Assembly (NCBI GenBank): GCA_034409055.1
Contig: DAOUMU010000571.1
Span: 1-26,291, forward strand
Origin: DAOUMU01 sp034409055
GTDB taxonomy: Bacteria > Chloroflexota > Anaerolineae > 4572-78 > J111
Length of the DNA stretch: 26,291 bases
Direction: 5' to 3'
Under the pieces are notes generated by a model. It was given only the letters and a program-made list of their open reading frames with translations, was not told the DNA's origin and did not search any database. The position numbers and the translations under genes are program-made. Of the stretch, positions 7,286 to 14,550 are shown piece by piece. Positions within the stretch are counted from its first letter, which is position 1. Each line of letters opens with the position of its first letter.

Positions 7286-9355
7286 TCAATCCCCTGAGAA
7301 CAATTCTGGAGCTACTGATACCGCTTCTCGCTCCTGGCGACGACGTCTGGGGCGTCGATGGCGACGGCGACGGTCAGTATCCCTGGCTATTGCAGCCGAT
7401 CGTTCCGGGATGAGCCCCTTTAAATGGGGGAATTCATCTGTACTGTGCGGTAATCCCAGGGCATCGACAAAGCGCGCCTGGAAATTCGGCTCAATAGCCG
7501 TTTCCACGTAATCAATCCAACGCGCAACCTGCCGGGCAAGCTGCCGGTATTCTCGGTTCAAGAGGCAAAGTACTGCCCCATCCCCGGCCGAATTGCCAAC
7601 GGCATAGACGTTGTCCAGGTCACAATCGGGGAAGAGGCCCAGCACCATGGCTCGCTGCTTGTCAATGTGGGCGCCGAAGCCGCCAGCCAGCAGAACCCGA
7701 TCAACCTTGTCAACGCCCCGGTGCTCCATCAACAGCTTGGCCCCGGTGTAAAGGGCACTCTTGGCAAATTGGATGGCTCGAATATCTTGCTGAGTCACGA
7801 TGATCTCTTTGCCGGTCGAGGTTTGGGCCGCTGTGGCCAGCACATATTCACCTACCCGCCCGGTCGTCCGAAAGTTGGGTGAAGGCGTGTCGCGCACAAA
7901 TTTACCCCTGGCGTCGATGATCCCGGTTGCGAACAGTTCGGCTACTAAATCAATCATGCCGGAGCCGCAGATACCAGCCGCTTGAATCTCCTCATCCGGC
8001 ATTTCATCGTTCCACCATTCCTCGCCGATCACTTTAAATCGAGGGGTCAGCGTTTCTTTGTCAATCCGCACTGCTTCAATGGCCCCAGATGCGGCGCGCA
8101 TACCATGCGTAATCTCGCCCCCTTCAAAAGCCGGACCGGTAGGGCTGGAGGCCGACAACAACTGCTCTTTGTTGCCCACCAAAATCTCGGCATTGGTGCC
8201 AATATCAATGACCAACACGATATCTTCTTGCTCGTGGGGCAGCTCGGCCACAACTACGGCCATATTATCCGCACCAACGTGGCCGGCCTCGGCGGGCAAG
8301 ATATGTACATTAGCCCCAGGATGGACCACAATCCCCAGGTCGCGGGCTTTGATGTCCATAGCATCGTGGGTGACCAGGGCAAAGGGAGCGCCGCCTAACT
8401 CCACCGGATCAACGCCCAGCAACAGGTCAATCATGACGGTGTTGCCGACCAGCACTAACTCGGTGATGTCCTCGGGTCGCAATTTGGCGGCGCGAGTGGC
8501 CCGCTTGACCAATTTTGCCAGGGCGTCGATGATGGCCGTGTGCATTTTTTCCACCCCATCCGGGTTCATCATGCCGTAGCTAACCCGACTCATCAAGTCT
8601 TCGCCATAAGTGGTCTGGGGATTCATCATGGCCTCGGTAGCCAGGATTTTGCCGGTACGGAGGTCGACCAGGTGGCCGGCTACCGTGGTTGTACCAATGT
8701 CCACGGCTATGCCGTAGACACCTTCTTCATAACCTGGCTGAATACGGATCACTTCGTGATCATTCCAAACCGTCACGGTCACTTCCCAATGCCCCTGGCG
8801 AAGTGTCTGCTGTAAATCGCGCAGGGCAAAGTAATCAATACGCAAATCCGTAAGCTGGTGTGTTTCTTGCAGACTGGCCTGGAGACGTTCCCAATCGCCG
8901 CGATTATCGCCCAACTCGGCCGGTTCTGCTTTGACAAAATACTGGCGAATGGCCGGTGCTATCTTGACCTCACGCACCGTAGCGCTCTTGCGGACAATCT
9001 GCTTGCGCGCCTGGCTTTCCTCGGGTACGTTGATTACCAAGTCACCCTGGACACAAGCCGCACAAGAAAGACGATAATGGCCCGGGTCACGGCGACGTTT
9101 GCTCCAATAATGTTGTTCATCAGCCAGGGGAGGCGAAATATTGTCCGATTTAGAGACAATGCCGTATTTCGAAAAATCGCCAAAGTCAGCCACAACCTTG
9201 CACTTGCCGCAGGTTTGTTGCCCCCCGCAAATGCTCTCAATTTCCACCCCCATCTCGCGGGCCGCATCGAGTAACGTTTTACCGGCCGGTACATAGGCCT
9301 GCCGTCCCGAGGGCTGAAAGACAACCAGGTACTTGTTTTCGGAATCGCTATTCAT
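7286..9355 (-). CDS. [2Fe-2S] ferredoxin-DUF4445 (ASKHA) corrinoid-activator-like protein
   Basis: 689 residues. The N-terminal plant-type ferredoxin domain has the cluster cysteines C43, C49 and C52 (CGGQQTCGKC) and C98 (LSCAAC). From ~215 comes the DUF4445 ASKHA ATPase fold: VDIGTTTVAGHLVDL, LVIDIGTNAEILVG, CGSGMIDLVAELF and LLAGGFGAHID. This architecture is shared with RACo and related activators, which use ATP to drive electrons onto Co(II) of corrinoid proteins in methyl-transfer pathways. No corrinoid protein or methyltransferase is adjacent; the nearest candidate is the URO-D protein at 17746. The last ~40 residues are an Arg-rich tail (RDTDRRRRHRRPRRRRQE) not typical of the family. 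ATG 9355 is chosen over the GTG one codon upstream; the RBS is weak. Confidence 0.85.
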   Translation of the reverse strand: MNSDSENKYLVVFQPSGRQAYVPAGKTLLDAAREMGVEIESICGGQQTCGKCKVVADFGDFSKYGIVSKSDNISPPLADEQHYWSKRRRDPGHYRLSCAACVQGDLVINVPEESQARKQIVRKSATVREVKIAPAIRQYFVKAEPAELGDNRGDWERLQASLQETHQLTDLRIDYFALRDLQQTLRQGHWEVTVTVWNDHEVIRIQPGYEEGVYGIAVDIGTTTVAGHLVDLRTGKILATEAMMNPQTTYGEDLMSRVSYGMMNPDGVEKMHTAIIDALAKLVKRATRAAKLRPEDITELVLVGNTVMIDLLLGVDPVELGGAPFALVTHDAMDIKARDLGIVVHPGANVHILPAEAGHVGADNMAVVVAELPHEQEDIVLVIDIGTNAEILVGNKEQLLSASSPTGPAFEGGEITHGMRAASGAIEAVRIDKETLTPRFKVIGEEWWNDEMPDEEIQAAGICGSGMIDLVAELFATGIIDARGKFVRDTPSPNFRTTGRVGEYVLATAAQTSTGKEIIVTQQDIRAIQFAKSALYTGAKLLMEHRGVDKVDRVLLAGGFGAHIDKQRAMVLGLFPDCDLDNVYAVGNSAGDGAVLCLLNREYRQLARQVARWIDYVETAIEPNFQARFVDALGLPHSTDEFPHLKGLIPERSAAIARDTDRRRRHRRPRRRRQEREAVSVAPELFSGD

Positions 9356-9390
9356 CACGTTCGCTTTCTTTATCAGTTAAGGATTTCCTG

Positions 9391-9419
9391 ACAAAAATAA
9401 AGCCCACCAAAAGTGGGCT
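9391..9419 (-). terminator. Rho-independent terminator after the retropepsin gene
   Basis: On the minus strand, a 7-bp stem AGCCCAC/GTGGGCT (9419-9413 with 9407-9401) with a five-base loop is followed by TTATTTTTGT. It lies ~90 nt after the retropepsin stop and before the corrinoid-activator gene, so it should end the DUF5678/retropepsin transcript and make 7286-9355 a separate unit. Confidence 0.75.
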
Positions 9420-9511
9420 CACACTGCCAAAGTTGCAAATTATTATAACATATTTTATAAAAAATCAAAACGTAGACTGTTTTATATTGAAACCTACGGA
9501 AAGGATTCGTT

Positions 9512-9901
9512 TTACCGGCGACGGTCCAAGATTCTCGTCTCTGCGTGTGGACCGTCGAGTAGCAAAATCAGACGATTAAGAACATTACGCCCAAGAATGA
9601 GTTCTGCGCCTTCATCATCACCAACCACCTCAATAGCTGGTAGACGGTACGAGTCAATGATCAAGTCAACGGTGTATATGTAGACCTGACGCGCTGGGCC
9701 AAAGGCCGGATAAACGAAGGTTTGATAATCACCAGCTACCTCAAGTTCTTCAAGATAGGCCATTGGGATGAACGTACCATCGGTTCCCGTATCCACTAAT
9801 GCAGGAAGTGGTCCAACGACGGGCGACTCATCAGGATAGGCCAAGGCAATTTCCAGGACAGGGGCGGGGGGAAAGTAATTGGAGTCGTAAGCAGTGCTCA
9901 T
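9512..9901 (-). CDS. Retropepsin-like (clan AA) aspartic protease
   Basis: 129 residues, with the single-domain retropepsin layout. The catalytic motif is ALVDTGTDGTFIP (DTG near residue 37), preceded by a VGPLPALVD strand. The second hydrophobic-hydrophobic-Gly motif is LILGRNVLNRL, followed by ILLLDGPHAETRIL. One catalytic Asp per chain implies a homodimer, as in retroviral proteases. There is no signal peptide, so it acts in the cytosol. It overlaps the upstream DUF5678 gene by ATGA (9898-9901), so the two are translationally coupled. Its target is unknown; the partner protein is an obvious candidate substrate or adaptor. A terminator follows at 9391. A deleted relative lies at 19583-19656. 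Confidence 0.75.
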   Translation of the reverse strand: MSTAYDSNYFPPAPVLEIALAYPDESPVVGPLPALVDTGTDGTFIPMAYLEELEVAGDYQTFVYPAFGPARQVYIYTVDLIIDSYRLPAIEVVGDDEGAELILGRNVLNRLILLLDGPHAETRILDRRR

Positions 9902-10257
9902 CGGCGTTCCAACCTTGGACTAAGAATTCGGATTTCCCGCGGACCTTCGGCAGGGATGATCAAAACTGCTATCTTACCATATTTTTTCCGTATTCGTCTG
10001 TGTAACGATGCCCGGTTAATGTCATAATCTACCACAGTATGAAGGTGAATGGCTACGTATTTTCCTTGGTACTTGGCCCGTTCCCCTTCAGGCTGGCTAT
10101 TCCACCATACTGTCTCACTTTTGATCTTCTTCCGATTAGCCAACATCCGGTAATGACGCCAAGCAGCTTCCAGCACAGCCTCGGGTGCAACCCCCTCTAC
10201 TTCCGCCTCTCGGCGAATTTCTTTGGCCAACTCAGTAGGTACAACCAAATCGATCAT
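9898..10257 (-). CDS. RHH-like N-terminus plus DUF5678 protein, partner of the retropepsin
   Basis: 119 residues in two parts. Residues 1-~38 (DLVVPTELAKEIRREAEVEG and following) have the strand-helix-helix pattern of ribbon-helix-helix DNA-binding antitoxin heads. Residues ~58-119 match DUF5678, with the signature YQGKYVAIHLHTVVDYD, then a predicted helix (RRIRKKYG) and the tail ILSPRLERR. The function of DUF5678 is not known to me. ATG 10257 has GGAGG nine nt upstream. The stop overlaps the protease start (ATGA). By layout this resembles a small-regulator-plus-effector module, like a toxin-antitoxin operon, but this is inference. A frame-broken paralogue is at 19653-20044. Confidence 0.7.
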   Translation of the reverse strand: MIDLVVPTELAKEIRREAEVEGVAPEAVLEAAWRHYRMLANRKKIKSETVWWNSQPEGERAKYQGKYVAIHLHTVVDYDINRASLHRRIRKKYGKIAVLIIPAEGPREIRILSPRLERR

Positions 10258-10352
10258 CTCGTTTATCCTCCGGTTATTGGTTATCGTTCACTGTGCATTG
10301 AGTTTCTTGGCTCTCATCGTCGCTCAGCCCTTTCCTAAACCTGACGAAATAT

Positions 10353-10381
10353 AATATAACATACATTGCTCCTTTCACCAA
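10353..10381 (-). promoter_or_regulatory. Promoter for the DUF5678/retropepsin pair
   Basis: Minus strand: -35 TTGGTG (10381-10376), 17-nt spacer, -10 TATATT (10358-10353, five of six consensus). The predicted leader is ~90 nt. The -35 box lies only 15 bp from the edge of the MITE at 10397, so the element inserted directly upstream of this promoter. Confidence 0.45.
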
Positions 10382-10396
10382 TATTGACAGCAGGAG

Positions 10397-10581
10397 GTAA
10401 CTACCTATCATGTCATTCTGAACAGGTGAAGAATCCCCAAGGTTTTGGTAAATACCCAAGGGGCACAGGGTAGACCTTTTTTGGACCAAAGTTTCGGGGA
10501 TTCCTCGTCGTTTATGCCCTTTGGGTATTTATGCCCTTTGGGTACTCCGCTCCTCGGAATGACATGAGGGTAGGCAGTTAC
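10397..10581. mobile_element. MITE-like palindromic element, copy 1 (185 bp, 8-bp target duplication)
   Basis: The element begins GTAACT and ends AGTTAC and is an imperfect palindrome over most of its length. The left arm reads CATTCTGAACAGG...GAATCCCCAAGGTTTTGG; the right arm is its inverted counterpart, ending CGGAATGACATGAGGGTAGG. It is flanked by the direct repeat AGCAGGAG (10389-10396 and 10582-10589). Copy 2 is at 19049-19191. This copy carries an extra inverted pair (AAATACCCAAGGGGCA against TGCCCTTTGGGTATTT, the latter repeated), absent from copy 2. There is no ORF of its own, so it would need a transposase in trans. Confidence 0.75.
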
Positions 10582-10628
10582 AGCAGGAGAAAAATTGGAT
10601 GTTTTGCTTCGCTCCAGTCAAAAAACTA

Positions 10629-10651
10629 TGCTATACTTAATTTCTGTATAG
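10629..10651 (+). promoter_or_regulatory. Extended -10 promoter of trmFO with an overlapping inverted repeat
   Basis: TGC-TATACT (10629-10637) is an extended -10 with no clear -35; the leader would be ~74 nt. The inverted repeat CTATAC-N9-GTATAG (10631-10636 with 10646-10651) overlaps it and covers the predicted start point, a layout suitable for a repressor. The rest of 10582-10717 shows nothing else. Confidence 0.4.
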
Positions 10652-10717
10652 TTGGCATAATTTCTTGATGAGTAAAACTGGGCCGGCAGCATATGTCAAT
10701 TCGAGTAGATAAAAAAA

Positions 10718-12106
10718 ATGACTAAAGATGCTCAATTAACCATCGTCGGCGGTGGTCTAGCTGGCAGCGAAGCTGCCTGGCAAGCTGCCCGGCAAGGCGT
10801 AAAAACCTGTCTATACGAAATGCGCCCGGTGCGCCAGACGCCGGCCCATGTCACGGATCATCTGGCCGAACTGGTTTGTAGCAATTCGTTGGGCAGCAAC
10901 TTGCCCAATCGCGCGCCCGGTCTGCTCAAGGCCGAGCTTCGTCGCCTGGGTTCACTGATTATGGAGGTGGCGGAAGAAGCAGCGGTACCGGCTGGTGGAG
11001 CCCTGGCCGTTGACCGGGAGAAGTTTGCCCTGGGCGTCACGCATCGCATAGAGACCCATCCCCTGATCGAACTGCGCCGGGCAGAAGTGACCAAAATTCC
11101 TGATACTCCGACCATCATTGCTACCGGTCCGCTTACCTCCAATGCGCTGGCTCAGGAGATTGCGGCTTTATCGGGCGAAGCGTATCTCTACTTTTACGAT
11201 GCCGTTTCACCCATTGTGGAGGCTGAGTCCATCAATATGGATATTGCCTTTCGAGCCAGTCGCTATGGACGAGGGGAACAGGCAGAAGGAGATTATATCA
11301 ACTGTCCCTTGACCAAAGATGAGTACATGGCCTTTGTCACCGCCTTGCGTGAAGCTGAGCAAATCGAACTGAAGCAATTTGAAAAAGAAGACGAGCATTT
11401 CTTTGAAATGTGTTTGCCTGTTGAAACCCTGGCCCGACGCGGCGATAACGCCCTGGCTTTTGGTCCGATGCGGCCCGTCGGCCTGACCGACCCCCGCACC
11501 GGACGTCGTCCTTATGCGGCAGTCCAACTGCGGCAGGATAATCTGGCCGGGACACTCTACAATATGGTCGGTTTTCAAACCAATTTGAGATGGGGTGAGC
11601 AGCGCCGTGTCTTTCGCATGATTCCCGGCCTCGAAAAGGCCGAGTTTATGCGTTACGGCATGATGCATCGGAACACCTATATCAACTCGCCCGTCCTGTT
11701 GCAGCCAACGATGCAATGGCATGACCGGGTCGATCTTTTCTTCGCCGGGCAAATTACAGGGGTGGAAGGTTATATGGGTAACGCCGCCACAGGTCTACTG
11801 GCCGGTCTCAATGCCGCCCGGCTCCTGCGTGGCCAATCACTCCTTACTTTGCCTCGAACAACGATGTTGGGGGCGCTCTGTTTTTATGTAACTCACGCCG
11901 AGCCAAAAGATTTTCAACCGATGAAGGCCAATTTTGGCTTAATGCCCCCCTTTGAGAAAAAAATCCGCAACAAGCAAGCCCGGTACCAGGCTTATACGGA
12001 GCGGGCCCTGCGAGATTTGGATGAGATAATATCAGTCAGCGGAGTACGATATGAAAAACAAGCGGTTGACCCAATGGCTGGAAGATCACACCGAAATGCT
12101 GGGTAG
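10718..12106 (+). CDS. trmFO: tRNA (uracil-54,C5)-methyltransferase, FADH2-oxidising (TrmFO)
   Basis: A 462-residue flavoprotein. The dinucleotide-binding GGGLAGSEAAWQAARQG lies near residue 11. The TrmFO signatures follow: ELVCSNSLGSNLPNRAPGLL, then NCPLTKDEYMAF, and the C-terminal FAD motif FFAGQITGVEGYMGNAATGL. It makes ribothymidine at position 54 of tRNA using methylene-THF as carbon donor and FADH2 as reductant, instead of SAM. Length is normal for the family. The last ~17 codons overlap the downstream histidine kinase gene by 56 nt, so the C-terminus is probably a lineage-specific extension. The ATG has no Shine-Dalgarno; it is preceded by an A-rich stretch. It is the first gene of a four-gene plus-strand operon. 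Confidence 0.95.
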   Translation: MTKDAQLTIVGGGLAGSEAAWQAARQGVKTCLYEMRPVRQTPAHVTDHLAELVCSNSLGSNLPNRAPGLLKAELRRLGSLIMEVAEEAAVPAGGALAVDREKFALGVTHRIETHPLIELRRAEVTKIPDTPTIIATGPLTSNALAQEIAALSGEAYLYFYDAVSPIVEAESINMDIAFRASRYGRGEQAEGDYINCPLTKDEYMAFVTALREAEQIELKQFEKEDEHFFEMCLPVETLARRGDNALAFGPMRPVGLTDPRTGRRPYAAVQLRQDNLAGTLYNMVGFQTNLRWGEQRRVFRMIPGLEKAEFMRYGMMHRNTYINSPVLLQPTMQWHDRVDLFFAGQITGVEGYMGNAATGLLAGLNAARLLRGQSLLTLPRTTMLGALCFYVTHAEPKDFQPMKANFGLMPPFEKKIRNKQARYQAYTERALRDLDEIISVSGVRYEKQAVDPMAGRSHRNAG

Positions 12107-13331
12107 CATTGAGGATAAAAAGGACAATACCTTTCATGTGAGCTTATACGAGAGTATCATCGACATGGCGTTGAACGGCGAAACACGTATGGTTGATCCC
12201 ATCCTGGAAAGTGCCGCCGCTTACGCCGTGGCTGCTGGTCGTAACCTGACCGATTTATTGGGCGTGCCTCAGCGGCTGCGTAAGCGTATCTGGGAGCGCA
12301 TTGGCGAAGAAGTTGATCCAGAACCGGCCTTTGGCATGCTTTCAGACGTGGATACGATTTTTGTCCATATTATCCGGGTCATGATTGATGCCTATCTGGA
12401 AACCACTAAACTGGCTCATGCTGCTCAAGCGGCCGAAATTTCTCGTCTATACACCGAATCTGAACAAAAAGTGATGGAATATGCGGCCGAGGTGGCCCGG
12501 GCCAACCGTGAACTGGCCCGACTGGAACAGGCTAAAACCGATTTTATCAGTATTGCCGCCCATGAATTAAAAACGCCCCTGACTCTTATCCAGGGTTATG
12601 TCAATATCCTGCGTGAGATGAATATTGAGGAACAGGCCGCCTCGTTAGTGGTAGGTATTAACCGGGGCGCAAAGCGAATGAGCCTGATTATCGAGGATAT
12701 GCTCGATCTCTCGGCCTTGGATATGAACCGGTTGAACCTGGTTCTGGAGCAGGTCAGTCTGAGGTCGATCATCGAGTTGGTTATTGCCCAGGCGGAACAG
12801 GCCCTGACCGAACGCAAGCAAACCGTCGAAACAGTAGGGCTTGAGTCACTACCCATGCTTGAAGCCGACGTCAGTCGTCTACACCAAATCTTCAATCAGA
12901 TTATCAATAATGCCATTAAATATATGCCTGACAGGGGAAAGATTACCATTGCCGGACAACTGATAGAGGCCACCAAAACGATGCCCGACTGCGTGCAGAT
13001 AACGGTGAGAGATACGGGGGTGGGCATTGCCCCGGAAGATCGGGATAAGATTTTTGAGAAGTTCTATCGAGTTGGTGATTCGGCCTTGCACTCTACCGGA
13101 CAGACAAAGTTTATGGGGGCCGGACCGGGCCTGGGGCTGGCCATTGTCAAAGGACTCGTCGAGGCTCATGGGGGACGTGTCTGGGCCGAGAGTCAAGGGT
13201 TCGATATGCAAAACTGTCCGGGCAGCGCCTTTATCGTGATGCTGCCTGTTCAGGCCGTGCCCCGTCCAGGCGTACCGGTTGACCGAATTAACCATCAACA
13301 ACCAACCAAAACGGAAAAAGAAACAACATAG
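12051..13331 (+). CDS. Soluble sensor histidine kinase with an RsbRD-like helical N-terminus
   Basis: 426 residues without transmembrane segments, so a cytosolic sensor. Residues ~1-125 are all-helical and resemble the RsbR/RsbRD N-terminal globin-like fold; residues 125-160 form a coiled coil. The HisKA H-box is FISIAAHELKTPLTL with phospho-acceptor His171. The ATPase domain follows: N-box NQIINNAIKYMP, G1 VRDTGVGIAPED, F-box IFEKFYRV and G2 GPGLGLAIVKGLVEAHGG. No response regulator lies beside it; the nearest receiver domain is fused to the kinase at 15437-17674. ATG 12051 has GGAG six nt upstream, which supports the 56-nt overlap with trmFO. The signal is not deducible. Confidence 0.9.
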   Translation: MKNKRLTQWLEDHTEMLGSIEDKKDNTFHVSLYESIIDMALNGETRMVDPILESAAAYAVAAGRNLTDLLGVPQRLRKRIWERIGEEVDPEPAFGMLSDVDTIFVHIIRVMIDAYLETTKLAHAAQAAEISRLYTESEQKVMEYAAEVARANRELARLEQAKTDFISIAAHELKTPLTLIQGYVNILREMNIEEQAASLVVGINRGAKRMSLIIEDMLDLSALDMNRLNLVLEQVSLRSIIELVIAQAEQALTERKQTVETVGLESLPMLEADVSRLHQIFNQIINNAIKYMPDRGKITIAGQLIEATKTMPDCVQITVRDTGVGIAPEDRDKIFEKFYRVGDSALHSTGQTKFMGAGPGLGLAIVKGLVEAHGGRVWAESQGFDMQNCPGSAFIVMLPVQAVPRPGVPVDRINHQQPTKTEKETT

Positions 13332-13365
13332 CCATTTTCACAAACCTAAGAAAGAAAAACAACGG

Positions 13366-14550
13366 ATGCAGCCTGCCAAACGGGCCGAAAATCTACCGCC
13401 ACTCTTTTTTGCCACCCTTAACAAAAGAATCACCCTTCTCCGTAATGAGGGGGCTGATATCATTCGGCTGGATGCAGGAAGCCCCGACATGGCCCCCGAG
13501 GCCAGCCTGATTGAAACGCTAAAACGCAGCGCCGATGATCCAACCAAGCATAACTACGGCGGCTACGCCGGTCAACCTCACCTACGCCAGGCAATTGCCA
13601 GCTATTACCACCAACGCTTCGGCGTGGTCTTGGCAGACACCGAACTGGTCCCTCTCATCGGCTCAAAAGAAGGGGTGGTCAATATGCATCTAGCCTGGTT
13701 GGACCCTGGCGACCTGTCTCTCATTCCCGATCCTGGCTACCCTAGCTATTACTTTGCCCCGATGCTGGCCGGAGGACGCAGTGAGCGGTTCGACCTCCGG
13801 CCAGAGCGCGGCTGGTTACCCGACTTTTCTACAATCCCTGAAGAAAAAGCCAAAGCAGCGCGGATGCTCTGGCTGAATTATCCTCACAACCCGACCGGGG
13901 CCACCGCTACGCTGGACTTTTTTATCGAAGCAGTCGAGTTCTGTAACCAATATGACATTCTCCTCTGTCACGATGCTCCCTACGTGGATGTCACCTACGA
14001 TGGTTATCAAGCCCCCAGCGTGCTCCAGGTGCCACGAGCCAAAGAAGTTGCGGTCGAGTTTAACTCCATGTCTAAAACCTACAATATGGCCGGCTGGCGA
14101 GTGGGGATGGCCGTCGGCTGCCGGGTAGCCATCGAAGCTCTGGCCAAGGTAAAAACCCAGATTGACTCGGGCATTGCCAAACCAATCCAGGATATGGCGG
14201 CTGAAGCCCTCACCGGCGATCAGCGTTGGTTAATTCAACGGAACGCCATTTACCAGGAGCGTCGCGATTTGTGTCTGGCTACCCTGCAAAATATGGGCAT
14301 CAAGGCCAAGATTCCCAAAGGCGCTTTTTACATCTGGTTCCAAACCCCACCGGGATATACATCGCTCCAGTTTCACACCCTGTTCCTGGAAAAAGCCCAC
14401 GTCTCTATTACCCCTGGTCACATTTACGGGGCGAATGGTGAAGGTTGGATGCGCATCTCGTTGGTAACCGGAACCGAACGGTTAAAAGAGGCGTTGGATC
14501 GATTGGAAAAAGTGATGATCACCATTCGCCCATCCGCAGATTCGCTATGA
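13366..14550 (+). CDS. Class I/II PLP aminotransferase, DapL-like
   Basis: 394 residues of the fold-type I aminotransferase family, closest in style to LL-diaminopimelate aminotransferase-type enzymes (COG0436). The visible motifs are LDAGSPDMAPE, HNYGGYAGQPHLRQAI, the PLP-stacking and Asn/Asp regions (NYPHNPTGATA, HDAPYVDVTYDG), the Schiff-base lysine K237 in SMSKTYNMAGWR, and the substrate-carboxylate Arg in WMRISLV. The longest frame starts at a TTG (13279) inside the kinase gene and adds a Lys/His-rich stretch. The ATG at 13366 gives MQPAKRAENLPP, as in homologues, and a 34-nt gap. Substrate assignment (DAP, Asp or Ala) is tentative. The stop overlaps the next start by ATGA. Confidence 0.85.
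   Translation: MQPAKRAENLPPLFFATLNKRITLLRNEGADIIRLDAGSPDMAPEASLIETLKRSADDPTKHNYGGYAGQPHLRQAIASYYHQRFGVVLADTELVPLIGSKEGVVNMHLAWLDPGDLSLIPDPGYPSYYFAPMLAGGRSERFDLRPERGWLPDFSTIPEEKAKAARMLWLNYPHNPTGATATLDFFIEAVEFCNQYDILLCHDAPYVDVTYDGYQAPSVLQVPRAKEVAVEFNSMSKTYNMAGWRVGMAVGCRVAIEALAKVKTQIDSGIAKPIQDMAAEALTGDQRWLIQRNAIYQERRDLCLATLQNMGIKAKIPKGAFYIWFQTPPGYTSLQFHTLFLEKAHVSITPGHIYGANGEGWMRISLVTGTERLKEALDRLEKVMITIRPSADSL

Noticed and set aside
10274..10489. 71-codon minus-strand frame with a hydrophobic stretch
   Set aside because: It runs through the arm of the MITE and the promoter of the DUF5678 gene; no RBS or conservation argument.
10398..10580. Palindromic region considered as a CRISPR-like or riboswitch structure
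   Set aside because: There is no repeat-spacer periodicity; a second copy with its own 8-bp flanking duplication identifies it as a mobile element.
13279..13365. TTG-initiated extension of the aminotransferase (29 Lys/His-rich residues)
   Set aside because: It overlaps the histidine kinase 3' end, has no RBS, and homologues of this family begin near MQPAKRAENLPP at 13366.
14445..14546. TTG-initiated extension of the TrmH-family methyltransferase
   Set aside because: The ATG at 14547 overlaps the upstream stop as ATGA and gives the standard family N-terminus.
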